From Ruminococcus bromii (GTDB taxonomy: Bacteria; Bacillota; Clostridia; Oscillospirales; Acutalibacteraceae): a stretch of 64,000 nt of DNA. The notes beneath the pieces were generated by a model. That model saw only the letters and a program-made list of their open reading frames with translations, was not told the DNA's origin and did not search any database. The position numbers and the translations under genes were made by a program. Numbering within the stretch: position 1 is the first letter of the stretch; each line of letters begins with the position of its first letter. The stretch is taken from assembly GCF_002834225.1 (NCBI RefSeq), contig NZ_NNSR01000063.1, forward strand, positions 1-64,000, read 5' to 3'. This document shows, piece by piece, positions 36,408-45,590 of the stretch.

Positions 36408-36493
36408 GTCTTCAAAGTGTTAATATAATTACAATTTTGTTATTGCAAATCCGAAAAATAATAATTCTTTGCAAATATTGTTATGACATAAAT

Positions 36494-36569
36494 TGGTGGA
36501 GATAACGGGGCTCGAACCCGTGACCTTCTGACTGCCAGTCAGACACTCTCCCAGCTGAGCTATACCCCC
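36494..36569 (-). tRNA. tRNA-Ala (anticodon GGC)
   Basis: The minus strand gives a 76-nt class I tRNA. The acceptor GGGGGTA pairs with TATCTCC (with G-U pairs), then ACCA. The D-loop is GCTCAGCTGGGAGAGTG. The anticodon stem TCTGA/TCAGA encloses CTGGCAG, giving GGC for GCC codons. The T-arm is ACGGGTTCGAGCCCCGT. It lies 65 bases behind thiN and may be processed from the same long transcript; no certain promoter of its own was found. Confidence 0.95.
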
Positions 36570-36634
36570 ATATAATGTTGACATTACACACGGTATGTAC
36601 AAGATACATTTTAATGCAATATCAAATAACAAAA

Positions 36635-37264
36635 TCAACATTCTTTCAAATTGATTATAAGTATTGCATTTCCGTCATATATATCAATTGTTGCCATATC
36701 AGAAGTAAATATATTGGAAACACCCAAAGTAACGCTGCTCGAAACACAGTATTTTTCAAGAGGATACTTTGTTCCCGAATAGCTTACGCAGACACTCGGA
36801 CATCCGAAAGGGAAAAGCGAAAATGTTTTGCCTTTAAAGTTTTTATATTCATAATGACCTACGGGAAGAAATTCTATTTTCTCTTTTTCAGAAAGGAGAA
36901 CGCCCTTACTTCCGTGTTCGTGAATATACGAAAGAACTGCCACATTTGCAAAGCTATGGTCAAAGCGACCGCCCAATGCGCCGAGAATCACTATCGTATC
37001 AAAATTCTTTTCAAGCGCCAAGCCGACAGAATGCATAGTGTCGGTGTCATCCTTTTCGGGAATAAGACGAACAGTTTTGGTATTGGGAAACAAGACATTT
37101 GGCTCTGAATCAAAATCGCCCACAACAAGATTTGGAGTAATCCCTGCCTGTTTTGCAAAATCGCAGCCCCTGTCGGCACATATCACATAATCATCAGGTT
37201 TTATGACCTCGGACAAAAAATCCGAATTTGTGTCAGGCGAGCCTGAAATAATCACACAACGCAT
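36635..37264 (-). CDS. thiN: Thiamine diphosphokinase
   Basis: ThiN transfers pyrophosphate from ATP to thiamine, giving the cofactor thiamine diphosphate. The 209 residues contain ADRGCDFAKQAGITPNLVVGDFDS, EKDDTDT and LGALGGRFDH, the three family motifs. The ATG at 37264 is chosen because AAAGGAG lies 5 bases upstream; the longer frame includes that site. The gap to the rsgA stop is two bases. It is the last protein gene of the operon that starts with yicC. In Bacillus rpe lies between rsgA and thiN; here it is absent. Confidence 0.93.
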   Translation of the reverse strand: MRCVIISGSPDTNSDFLSEVIKPDDYVICADRGCDFAKQAGITPNLVVGDFDSEPNVLFPNTKTVRLIPEKDDTDTMHSVGLALEKNFDTIVILGALGGRFDHSFANVAVLSYIHEHGSKGVLLSEKEKIEFLPVGHYEYKNFKGKTFSLFPFGCPSVCVSYSGTKYPLEKYCVSSSVTLGVSNIFTSDMATIDIYDGNAILIINLKEC

Positions 37265-37266
37265 AA

Positions 37267-38154
37267 TTACTCCTTTATCTGCCATAATTTGATATCTTTA
37301 ACCTCGTTGTACATCTGGGTATAACTGCGGTGACGGGTTTCTTCAATTTCACCGTCAGAAAGTGCTTCAAGTATTCTGCAACCCTTTTCGCAGGTGTGAG
37401 AACATGAAGTAAACATACACTCACCGATGTATTTTTCAAACTCAGGAAAGCAATACTGCAGCTGAGTTTTGTCAATCATTTCGTATCTTTGAAGGTCGAC
37501 CGTTGAAAATCCGGGTGTATCGGCTACAAAACAGCCGTCAAGCTCAAACAGCTCAACAACTCTTGTTGTGTGTCTGCCTCTGCCAAGCTTTTTACTTGTC
37601 TGTCCTGTTTCGAGTGAAAGCGATGGAAACAGCCTGTTGAGCAAAGTAGACTTGCCCACACCGCTGTTGCCGATAAATGCCGAAACCTTACCGTGAAGAT
37701 AGCTTTTAAGCTCTTCCGTTTGAGAAGAAGAATCATCGGAACAAAGAAAAACACGAAAACCTGCGTGTCTGTAAATATCGGCAATCCGGTCACCGTTTTC
37801 AAGGTCGTTTTTTGTAACGACAATCACGGGTTCCATATTGTTATTTACTGCCGCCGCAGTCATTTTGTCTATAACAGTAAAATTCGGCAGCGGCTCAACA
37901 GTTGAACACACAAGAACGAGAATATCAAGGTTTGCAAGGGCAGGTCTGCGGAGCTTGTTTTTGCGTGGGAGAATTTCTTCTATCGCACAAAAACCGTCAT
38001 TCGGAACGGAAATCTTCACCTTATCGCCTGCCATGGGAGAGTTTCCGTTTTTGCGAAAACTCCCCCTTGCCTTACATTCGTAATCTGCGTCATCGGCACG
38101 AACATAATAGAACCCGCCGATTGACTTCATTAAAATTCCGCTTTTAGTATCCAT
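37267..38154 (-). CDS. rsgA: Ribosome small-subunit GTPase RsgA
   Basis: RsgA (YloQ/CpgA) acts late in 30S subunit assembly. The 295 residues have the circularly permuted GTPase order: G4 (VVTKNDL), then G1 (GNSGVGKST), then G3 (DTPGFS). An N-terminal OB fold precedes them, and a C-terminal zinc knuckle follows (CMFTSCSHTCEKGC). It sits 11 bases after prkC; RsgA is a reported PrkC phosphorylation target in Bacillus, which fits the linkage. Confidence 0.96.
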   Translation of the reverse strand: MDTKSGILMKSIGGFYYVRADDADYECKARGSFRKNGNSPMAGDKVKISVPNDGFCAIEEILPRKNKLRRPALANLDILVLVCSTVEPLPNFTVIDKMTAAAVNNNMEPVIVVTKNDLENGDRIADIYRHAGFRVFLCSDDSSSQTEELKSYLHGKVSAFIGNSGVGKSTLLNRLFPSLSLETGQTSKKLGRGRHTTRVVELFELDGCFVADTPGFSTVDLQRYEMIDKTQLQYCFPEFEKYIGECMFTSCSHTCEKGCRILEALSDGEIEETRHRSYTQMYNEVKDIKLWQIKE

Positions 38155-38165
38155 ACTTCACCCGA

Positions 38166-40271
38166 TTATAATTCAGGATCATCCGTAACCGGCTGAACGG
38201 TTGTGTCAGGCTCAACATACGGATCTGTGTAATACTGTGTCGTCGGTTCTGTTTCAGGCGGAGCGGTTGTCGGAACAACATAATCATGTGACGCAGTTGT
38301 TGTAACCGTTGTCGTTGCAAAATCTACAGAATACTCTCTGTAAGCCTGACCGTCAAGCTGAATTACCACACTTGAGGTGCCTGAACCCTTAAGCTCAAGA
38401 GTATAGGTCTTATTATACTTTGGCACAAGCGTTTTTGAATTTTGCGAATCAACAGCACCGTCAACAATTACCGTCATATCAACCGAATCCTCAACATCCG
38501 ACGGCAGATCGACAAAGATGTTCACCGTGTTTATATCGCCAAGACCTGAGCTTACCGTAAGCGTTATAACAGAGCCTGCGTCAACCTTGCCGTACTGGAG
38601 AGGTGTCATACCGAGAACTGTATCCTTTGGTTCTTTACTGTCATCATCGGTTACAGTTTCAACCGTAAGTCCAAGATCAACAAGTGTCTTTTTGGCTTCT
38701 GAAAGTGTAAGTCCGTCTACCGAAGGAAGTGTAACCTTATCTGTTCTCTTACCGCCGGCTACATACACATAAACGGTAGAACCGATTGTAGTCTTAACTC
38801 CTGCCTTTGGGAAGCTTTCAATCGTGTAGCCCTTGGGAGTTTTGGTGTTTTCAACATATATAATTTCCGGAATCAGATTTTTATCCTTAAGAGCCTGAGT
38901 CGCTTCACTTTCGCTGTAGTTTGTTATGAAAGGAACAGAAACCTCTGTATCCTTACCGTTTACAGTGACCGTGATAGTCGAGCCGGACTTTACTTTCATG
39001 GAACCGCCTTTTGGCTCCTGATCGAGAATAACACCCATTTCTTTGGATTCATCGTATTCGCTTTTTACCTCGAACTGGAAATCATTCGGATTATTTTCTT
39101 TTACAGAAACAAAGGCTTTGCCGACATAGTCCGGAACTTCAACATCCTTTGCCTGAGAGGTTGAACAGCCTCTCAGCATTGCAAGTGCAAAGAAAATTGC
39201 GCAAACCGCTACAGCGGCAATTACAATGCCTTTAATTGCGTAGTATGACGGCTTGTGTTCCTTAACAAAATCCTCGTCAGCAAACTTATCTTCCTTAACA
39301 ACAACATTATCTTCCGGCATATCAACAACCTTTGTTGCATCACCTGCAACCTTTTTGTCTACACCGCTGTCACGCAATGAATGAACAAACTTTGTAGGCT
39401 GGTCATCAACGAATGATTTATTACCGTAGTCAAACACAATTGAGGGATTAAGTCTGAATCTTTCAATATCTGAAAGCATCTCGGCGGCAGAGGTGTAACG
39501 ATTTGACGGAAGCTTTTCCATGGCCTTCATTGTAATCTGTTCAAGACCGATTGGAATACCCGGGTTAATCTCACGGGGACGCTTTGGTGTTGACTGCAAC
39601 TGCATAAGTGCAATTGTTACGGCACTGTCGCCATCAAACGGAAGCTTGCCTGTGAGCATCTCATAGAGCATTACACCGACAGAATAAATATCCGTCTTGC
39701 CGTCTGTTGCATTTCCTCTTGCCTGTTCGGGTGCAATGTAATGAACAGAACCGATTGCCTGCTCGGTCATTGTGCGTGTTGATTTATCTGAAAATCTCGC
39801 AATGCCAAAGTCCGTAACCTTGATTGTACCGTCCTGCAAAAGCATAATATTCTGCGGCTTGATGTCACGGTGCACAATTCCGCACTCATGAGCATGCTGC
39901 AAAGCCTTTAAAATCTGTGTTGTAAGGTGAATTACATCCTTCCACTCAATTATGCCCTGCTGATCAATATATTCCTTGAGTGTAATGCCGTCGATGTATT
40001 CCATTACAATATACTGAATCATATCGCCAAAGCTTACATCATACACCTTTACAATATTCGGATGTGAAAGCATCGCAATGGCCTTTGATTCGTTTTTAAA
40101 GCGGCGGATAAACTCCTCGTTATTAAGATATTCGTCCTTAAGAATCTTTACGGCAACTTCACGGTCATCTACAGTATCGGTACAACGGTAAACATTTGCC
40201 ATACCGCCGACACCGATAAGCTCATGGATTTCATATCTTCCGTCAAGTCTTTTGCCCAAATATTTATCCAA
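38166..40271 (-). CDS. prkC: PASTA-domain Ser/Thr kinase PrkC
   Basis: PrkC senses cell-wall fragments and phosphorylates targets in growth, division and spore germination. The 701-residue protein has an intact N-terminal kinase ([34 protein letters not shown]). A membrane helix lies near 345-367, three PASTA repeats follow between about 380 and 575, and a Thr/Pro-rich tail ends the protein. I start at TTG 40271, giving [15 protein letters not shown], the standard family start, 9 bases behind GGAG. The frame can be extended three codons, but that would abut the ribosome binding site. The phosphatase Stp is encoded 18 bases upstream. Confidence 0.95.
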   Translation of the reverse strand: MDKYLGKRLDGRYEIHELIGVGGMANVYRCTDTVDDREVAVKILKDEYLNNEEFIRRFKNESKAIAMLSHPNIVKVYDVSFGDMIQYIVMEYIDGITLKEYIDQQGIIEWKDVIHLTTQILKALQHAHECGIVHRDIKPQNIMLLQDGTIKVTDFGIARFSDKSTRTMTEQAIGSVHYIAPEQARGNATDGKTDIYSVGVMLYEMLTGKLPFDGDSAVTIALMQLQSTPKRPREINPGIPIGLEQITMKAMEKLPSNRYTSAAEMLSDIERFRLNPSIVFDYGNKSFVDDQPTKFVHSLRDSGVDKKVAGDATKVVDMPEDNVVVKEDKFADEDFVKEHKPSYYAIKGIVIAAVAVCAIFFALAMLRGCSTSQAKDVEVPDYVGKAFVSVKENNPNDFQFEVKSEYDESKEMGVILDQEPKGGSMKVKSGSTITVTVNGKDTEVSVPFITNYSESEATQALKDKNLIPEIIYVENTKTPKGYTIESFPKAGVKTTIGSTVYVYVAGGKRTDKVTLPSVDGLTLSEAKKTLVDLGLTVETVTDDDSKEPKDTVLGMTPLQYGKVDAGSVITLTVSSGLGDINTVNIFVDLPSDVEDSVDMTVIVDGAVDSQNSKTLVPKYNKTYTLELKGSGTSSVVIQLDGQAYREYSVDFATTTVTTTASHDYVVPTTAPPETEPTTQYYTDPYVEPDTTVQPVTDDPEL

Positions 40272-40289
40272 AACAGTCAACTCCTATCC

Positions 40290-41015
40290 TTAGTAAATCA
40301 CGGTAACTGTAATGTTATCAGAACCGCCACCGTCTTTGGCCTTGTCAACAAGCTTTGTGATAAGACCCTCACCACGGTTTTCATGACATATTTTTACCAT
40401 ATCTCCTGTTGTGACGCAATTGGAAAGTCCGTCGGTACAAATGAGAAGGACATCACCGTAAATAAAGTTGGCTTCAATATAGTCAAGACGCACCGACGGC
40501 TTGATGCCGAGCGCTCTTGTTATAAAGTTCTTGTTAGGATGATTTTGTGCCTGCTCATATGTAAGCTCGCCTCTGCGAACCATTTCCTGAACAACGGAAT
40601 GATCCTCTGTAAGCTGTTTGATTTTGCCGCCTCTGATTGCGTATGTGCGGCTGTCACCGACATGAACAACATGAACGGTCGTATCCTTTACAAAGACAAA
40701 TTCGCAGGTTGTTCCCATACCCGTGAGCTCCGGGTCTTTCATTGACATTTCAAAAACCTTCATATTGGCATTGACAACAATTTCTGCCATAAGCTCGCCA
40801 ATCTGCTCTTTGGTCATATCGTCTTTGTACAAATCGGTAATTTTGGTGCTGATATACTCAACGGCTGTTGCACTGGCAATATTACCACCGTTTGCACCGC
40901 CCATTCCGTCGCACACAACTGCCCAGACACAGCTGGGAGAAATAACTCCGAAGCGACAGTCATCCTGATTCTGATTACGAACAAGTCCTATATCACTTTT
41001 GCTGAATACTTCCAA
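40290..41015 (-). CDS. stp: PP2C-type Ser/Thr phosphatase (Stp/PrpC)
   Basis: This 241-residue metal-dependent phosphatase reverses PrkC phosphorylation. It has the PP2C motifs RNQNQDD, VCDGMGGANGG, HVGDSRTY, TEDHS and CTDGLSN, and SDNITV near the end. I choose the TTG at 41015, with GGAGGT 7 bases upstream; the longer frame begins within the rlmN end. Kinase and phosphatase are adjacent as usual in Firmicutes. Confidence 0.95.
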   Translation of the reverse strand: MEVFSKSDIGLVRNQNQDDCRFGVISPSCVWAVVCDGMGGANGGNIASATAVEYISTKITDLYKDDMTKEQIGELMAEIVVNANMKVFEMSMKDPELTGMGTTCEFVFVKDTTVHVVHVGDSRTYAIRGGKIKQLTEDHSVVQEMVRRGELTYEQAQNHPNKNFITRALGIKPSVRLDYIEANFIYGDVLLICTDGLSNCVTTGDMVKICHENRGEGLITKLVDKAKDGGGSDNITVTVIY

Positions 41016-41016
41016 G

Positions 41017-42060
41017 TTATTTACCTCCTTCTTCAATATGCTTTCTTTTGAGCTGACCGCACGATGCGTTTATGTCGCTTCCGAGTGTTCTGCGCACGGT
41101 TGCTCCGATATTTTTGGCAGCAAGAATCTTTATGAATGCCTGCTGTCTTTTAATATTGCTTTTTAAGTAGCCTGTTCCCTCAACAGTGTTGACGGGAATC
41201 AAATTAACATGGCTTTGTGTACCCTCAAGTCGTTTTGCAAGCTCTCTTGCGTTTTCATCACTGTCATTAACTCCGCTTATCATAGAGTATTCAAATGTAA
41301 CTCGGCGGCCCGTTGTTTTGAAATAATCCGAACAAGCCTTTAATAATTCTTCAATAGAATATTTTCTTGCAATGGGCATTGTTCGCTGTCTTATCTCATC
41401 ATTCGGGGCGTGCAGCGAAACCGAAAGCGTTATTCCGAGATGAAGTTTTGCAAGTTCATAAATTTTTGGAACTATACCGCAGGTTGAGAGCGTTATATGC
41501 CGCATTCCTATGTTAAGACCGTTGTCGGACGAAACCAGTCGAAGAAATTTTACAACATTGTCAAAATTATCAAGCGGCTCACCCATTCCCATAAGAACAA
41601 TGTTAGAAATTCTTATGTTAAGATCACGCTGTGCCGTTTCAATCTGTCCGAGCATTTCTGACGGTGCAAGGCTTCGTGAAAAACCGCTTTTGCCTGTTGC
41701 ACAAAATGTGCAGCCCATTTTGCACCCAACCTGTGTTGAGATACAAATTGAATATCCGTGCTTGTAACTCATTACAACAGACTCTACGCATTCGCCGTCA
41801 TTAAACGAAAAAAGGTACTTGACTGTTTTATCATACCTTGAAACAAGTTTTTTTTCAATATTTGCAACAGAAATGTAACAACTTGATTTTAAAAAAGTCT
41901 TTAAATCAGCGGAAATGTTACGCATATCGTCAAAATCGGTCACATTTTTGTACAACCAATCATAAATCTGCTTTGCTCTGAACTTTGGAAACCCGTTTTC
42001 TGTAACAAAATCAGTCAGCTCATCAAGCGTCATTGACTTGATATCCGTTAAATTATTCAA
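41017..42060 (-). CDS. rlmN: 23S rRNA/tRNA adenine C2-methyltransferase RlmN
   Basis: RlmN is a radical-SAM enzyme that methylates A2503 of 23S rRNA and A37 of some tRNAs. The 347 residues include the cluster motif CKMGCTFCATG. The two mechanistic cysteines are in TLSTCG and near the C-terminus in DINASCGQL. It starts with TTG and overlaps the rsmB stop by four bases (TTGA). AAGG lies upstream. Confidence 0.96.
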   Translation of the reverse strand: MNNLTDIKSMTLDELTDFVTENGFPKFRAKQIYDWLYKNVTDFDDMRNISADLKTFLKSSCYISVANIEKKLVSRYDKTVKYLFSFNDGECVESVVMSYKHGYSICISTQVGCKMGCTFCATGKSGFSRSLAPSEMLGQIETAQRDLNIRISNIVLMGMGEPLDNFDNVVKFLRLVSSDNGLNIGMRHITLSTCGIVPKIYELAKLHLGITLSVSLHAPNDEIRQRTMPIARKYSIEELLKACSDYFKTTGRRVTFEYSMISGVNDSDENARELAKRLEGTQSHVNLIPVNTVEGTGYLKSNIKRQQAFIKILAAKNIGATVRRTLGSDINASCGQLKRKHIEEGGK

Positions 42061-43397
42061 TTTGACGCCTTCTTTCCGAATAAGCTGATGTAAAATCCGT
42101 CTGTTCCGCAGGTGTGCGGCATAAGTGTTATTTCGTATGGTTCTTCATCAAATGCACGGGTAATTCCGTTTGGAAGTTTTAACGGTACTCCGTAAAAATC
42201 GGGATGTTCCTTAAGAAAACGCTTTGTGTTTTTATTGTTTTCTTCAGGATTCAATGTACAGGTAGAATAGATAAGCTTACCGCCTACTGCAAGATTTTTC
42301 GCACTTGCACAGAGAATCCCGTACTGCAAATCGGGCAAATCGTTGGATATAAGGTCGTCCTTGTATCTGATTTCAGGCTTTCTTGACATAATTCCAAGAC
42401 CGCTGCAAGGAACATCGCAGAGGATTCTGTCCGCCACAGGAAGTGCCGTGTCATTTGTTGACGCGTTGCGCAGAAGCGTTGAAATGCAAGTGATGCCGAG
42501 TCTTTTAGCACCTGCTGAAATCAGTTTCAGTTTATGGTCGAACATATCACAGGAGAAAATTCTGCCGCGGTTGTTCATATACTGAGCCGCCGAAAACGAC
42601 TTTCCGCCCGGTGCGGAACATACATCAAGCATAATATTGCGAGGCTTTGCGTCAAGAAAATTCACACAAAGCTGGCTTGACGCATCCTGAATATGAAAAA
42701 GTCCGGACTTGTACGCTCTGAGTCTTTCGACCGAGCCTGTATTTTCAAGATAGAGTGCGTTGTCGATAAACGGGATTTTTTCCGCAACAACGCCCTCATC
42801 GGATAATTTCTTAATTAATGTGTCTGCATCTGTTCTGAGGGTATTAACACGACAACAGATTTTGGCTCTGCCGTTAAGAGATGCCAAAAGCTGTTCGGCA
42901 TTATTTTCTCCGTAAGAATTAACCCACAATTTAACGATACTTTCGGGAACGGAATATTTTACCGAAAGATATCGAACCCTGTCCTTTTCATCGGGTAATG
43001 TATATTTAACCTCTGCCCTTGTGATATTGCGAAGAATTCCGTTTATGAAACCCGAAGACTTTTGAAGCTTGTGCTTTTTGGCAAGATTAACGCTTTCGTT
43101 GACTGCCGCACTGTCGGGAACTTTGTCCATAAACAAAAGCTGAAGTATTCCAAGGCGGAGAATATTTTTCGTTTTTGTTTCAATTTTCCTTAACGGAATT
43201 TTAGAATAAGCTCTGATAATATAATCAAGCGTGATTCTTCTTTCCAGAACACCGTAAACGAGTGCTGAAACAAAAGAGCTGTCAACACTCGAAAGACGGT
43301 TTTCCTTTATGGCATTATTCAAAGCAATATTTGAATATGCTCCCTCATTTTCAATTTTAAGCAACACATTCAGTGCAATATTGCGTGTATTTGCCAT
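42057..43397 (-). CDS. rsmB: 16S rRNA m5C967 methyltransferase RsmB
   Basis: RsmB methylates C967 in 16S rRNA. Residues 1-140 are the NusB-like RNA-binding domain; the rest is a Rossmann methyltransferase. Motifs are DVCSAPGGKSFSAAQ, DVPCSGLGIMSRKPE with the releasing Cys, and YSTCTLNPEEN with the nucleophile Cys. The inner ATG at 43397 (MANTRNIAL) is chosen, with GGAG seven bases upstream, giving 446 residues. Confidence 0.95.
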   Translation of the reverse strand: MANTRNIALNVLLKIENEGAYSNIALNNAIKENRLSSVDSSFVSALVYGVLERRITLDYIIRAYSKIPLRKIETKTKNILRLGILQLLFMDKVPDSAAVNESVNLAKKHKLQKSSGFINGILRNITRAEVKYTLPDEKDRVRYLSVKYSVPESIVKLWVNSYGENNAEQLLASLNGRAKICCRVNTLRTDADTLIKKLSDEGVVAEKIPFIDNALYLENTGSVERLRAYKSGLFHIQDASSQLCVNFLDAKPRNIMLDVCSAPGGKSFSAAQYMNNRGRIFSCDMFDHKLKLISAGAKRLGITCISTLLRNASTNDTALPVADRILCDVPCSGLGIMSRKPEIRYKDDLISNDLPDLQYGILCASAKNLAVGGKLIYSTCTLNPEENNKNTKRFLKEHPDFYGVPLKLPNGITRAFDEEPYEITLMPHTCGTDGFYISLFGKKASN

Positions 43398-43416
43398 TTT
43401 AATCTCCAAAATAAAA

Positions 43417-44121
43417 TTATCTTCTGCGGTTGTTCGCAATTACAATCAATCTTAAAAGCTGCATAATTGCAGTAAGTGCCGCTGCAACATATGTCATTGC
43501 GGCTGCCTGAAGCACTCTCTTTGCGCCTGTGTATTCTTCACCGTAAAGAAGATCGCCGTTTCTGATTGTTTCAAGCGCTCTTTTTGATGCATTAAACTCT
43601 ACGGGAAGTGTTGCGATTGTAAAGAGTACGGAAAGTGCAAACAGGATTATACCTATATAAAGAAATACAAAACCTACTCTCTGTGTAAAACAAAAACCGA
43701 TTATAATAAAAATCCAACTGAGGCTTGAACCGAGTCTTGCAACAGGAAGAATAAACGAACGGATTCTGTTAGGCAGATAATTTTCTGCGTGCTGAACTGC
43801 ATGACCTGCCTCATGACAGGCAACGCCTACAGCCGCAACGGAGGTGCTGTTAAAAACCGTGTCGGAAAGTCTGATTACATTTGTTCTCGGGTCAAAATGG
43901 TCTGTCATACTGCCTGCAACATGCTCAATTCTGACGCCTGTTACACCGTGCTGACGAAGAACATATTCAGCCGCCTGAGCGCCTGTCATATTTCTTGAAT
44001 TTCTTATCTGTGAATATTTTGAAAAAGTTGTTTTAACTTTGACCTGACAAATCAATGTTATTATGATACAAGGAACAATAAACACAAGATAGGTCATATC
44101 AAATCCGTAAAAGAAGCCCAT
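43417..44121 (-). CDS. YugP-type membrane zinc metallopeptidase
   Basis: A 234-residue neutral zinc metallopeptidase of the DUF2268/YugP group. HEAGH at 103-107 supplies the zinc ligands and the catalytic Glu; a conserved DHFDPRTNVIRLSD stretch precedes it. Membrane helices lie at about 10-27, 125-165 and near the C-terminus, so the active site is at the membrane face. Its substrates are unknown. Its insertion between fmt and rsmB is common in Clostridia but not in Bacillus subtilis. GGTG lies upstream of the ATG. Confidence 0.9.
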   Translation of the reverse strand: MGFFYGFDMTYLVFIVPCIIITLICQVKVKTTFSKYSQIRNSRNMTGAQAAEYVLRQHGVTGVRIEHVAGSMTDHFDPRTNVIRLSDTVFNSTSVAAVGVACHEAGHAVQHAENYLPNRIRSFILPVARLGSSLSWIFIIIGFCFTQRVGFVFLYIGIILFALSVLFTIATLPVEFNASKRALETIRNGDLLYGEEYTGAKRVLQAAAMTYVAAALTAIMQLLRLIVIANNRRR

Positions 44122-44163
44122 AAATCAAACACCTTTCTGTCTGCATATTGCAGACGGGAATTT

Positions 44164-45081
44164 TTAACCGATTACATCGCCGACAGAAAGCCTGTGGCCG
44201 GCAAGAAATGCCTCGGCGGTCATTTTCTTTTTGCCCTCAGGCTGAATTTCACAAAGCTCAACCGACTTTTCACCGCAGGCAACAATCAGCGGTTTTGTGC
44301 TGATTACAGTTCCCGCTTTTCCGCTCTTTTCACAGAGCAAAGAAGAATGAACCTTTATCTTTTTACCGTTAATTTCGGTTGTGGCAATCGGCCACGGATT
44401 AAGTCCTCTGATTTTATTATGCACCTCAAATGCCGGTTTTGTAAAATCAATCGGACAAAGCGATTTGTCAATTTTTGAAGTGTGAGTTGCAAGGCTTTCG
44501 TCCTGCTTAATCGGAGTGATTTCGCCCTTTTCAAGAGCAGAAAGTGTGTCAAGAATAAGCTCTCCGCCCATAAGAGAAAGACGGTCAAAAAGCTCTCCCG
44601 AGGTTTCATTCACACCGATTTCCGTTTTAACGACCTTCAGAATGTCACCTGTGTCAAGTCCGACATCCATTTGCATAGCCGTTACACCGGTTTCCCTGTC
44701 ACCGTTCAATACGCTCTGCTGAATAGGAGATGCGCCTCTGTATTTAGGCAAAAGCGAGCCGTGAAGATTGATGCAGCCGTACTTTGCAGAGTCAAGAACC
44801 GACTTGGGAAGAATTTTTCCGTAAGCCGCAACAACAATGACATCGGGATTATATTTATTGATAATTTCAAGAGGTTTGCCGTCCTTAAAGGTTTCGGGCT
44901 GATACACGGGAATGTTCAGCTTTTCTGCGCACACCTTGACATCGGGAGGAGTCATTATCATCTTTCTTCCCCTCGGCTTGTCGGGTTGTGTAAACACGGC
45001 GCAAACCTCATGTTCCGAATTTGCAAGAGCCTTGAGTGCAGGTACGGCAAAATCGGGAGTACCCATATAAATTATTTTCAT
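44164..45081 (-). CDS. fmt: Methionyl-tRNA formyltransferase
   Basis: Fmt formylates initiator methionyl-tRNA using 10-formyltetrahydrofolate. The 305 residues include MKIIYMGTPDFAVPALKAL, the folate-site motif HGSLLPKYRGASPIQ, and a C-terminal tRNA-binding OB domain from about residue 205. AGGTG lies ahead of the ATG. It stands next to def, whose product removes the formyl group after translation begins. Confidence 0.96.
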   Translation of the reverse strand: MKIIYMGTPDFAVPALKALANSEHEVCAVFTQPDKPRGRKMIMTPPDVKVCAEKLNIPVYQPETFKDGKPLEIINKYNPDVIVVAAYGKILPKSVLDSAKYGCINLHGSLLPKYRGASPIQQSVLNGDRETGVTAMQMDVGLDTGDILKVVKTEIGVNETSGELFDRLSLMGGELILDTLSALEKGEITPIKQDESLATHTSKIDKSLCPIDFTKPAFEVHNKIRGLNPWPIATTEINGKKIKVHSSLLCEKSGKAGTVISTKPLIVACGEKSVELCEIQPEGKKKMTAEAFLAGHRLSVGDVIG

Positions 45082-45096
45082 ATCTTCACCTGTTTA

Positions 45097-45573
45097 TCAG
45101 CTATTCATTTCTTCAATTTCGGCAGGAGTCAGCATTCTTGTTGCAACCTGAGTAAAGAGGATTCCCTCAAGATGGTCGAGTTCGTGACAAAAAGCCTTTG
45201 CAAGCAAATCCTTGCCATCAATAACAAATTCGTCACCGTGTCTGTCCTGAGCCTTAACCTTTACATAATCGGGCCTTACTGTGTACCCCCACTTGCCGGG
45301 GATTGAAAGACAGCCTTCAAGAGTTTCCTGCTTGCCGCTGTAAGCGATAATTTTCGGATTTACAAGTTCAATCGGACCTTCGCCGACATCAATAACTACA
45401 ACTCTTCTTAAAATTCCGACCTGAGGAGCGGCAAGTCCCACTCCCTCAGCCTTGTGCAAGGTTTCGATCATATCGTCAATAAGTTCCGCAAGGCGGTCAT
45501 CAAACTTTACGACAGGTCTGCATTTTTTGGTGAGAACGCTGTCGCCCTCTTTTACAATTTGTCTTAAAGCCAT
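45097..45573 (-). CDS. def: Peptide deformylase
   Basis: Def removes the N-formyl group from new proteins. The 158 residues contain the three family motifs: GVGLAAPQVG, EGCLSIPG with a metal-binding Cys, and HELDHLEG with the HExxH-like metal site (His, Glu, His). Shorter than the 180-residue Bacillus type 2 enzymes, it looks like a type 1 deformylase. AAAGGAA precedes the ATG; fmt follows 15 bases later. Confidence 0.96.
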   Translation of the reverse strand: MALRQIVKEGDSVLTKKCRPVVKFDDRLAELIDDMIETLHKAEGVGLAAPQVGILRRVVVIDVGEGPIELVNPKIIAYSGKQETLEGCLSIPGKWGYTVRPDYVKVKAQDRHGDEFVIDGKDLLAKAFCHELDHLEGILFTQVATRMLTPAEIEEMNS

Positions 45574-45590
45574 AAATTATATTCCTTTCA

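Noticed and set aside
44482-45306. Open frame of 274 codons on the plus strand opposite fmt
   Set aside because: It lies fully antisense to fmt, whose motifs are intact, and shows no family resemblance or ribosome binding site. It is a shadow of the codon bias of the real gene.
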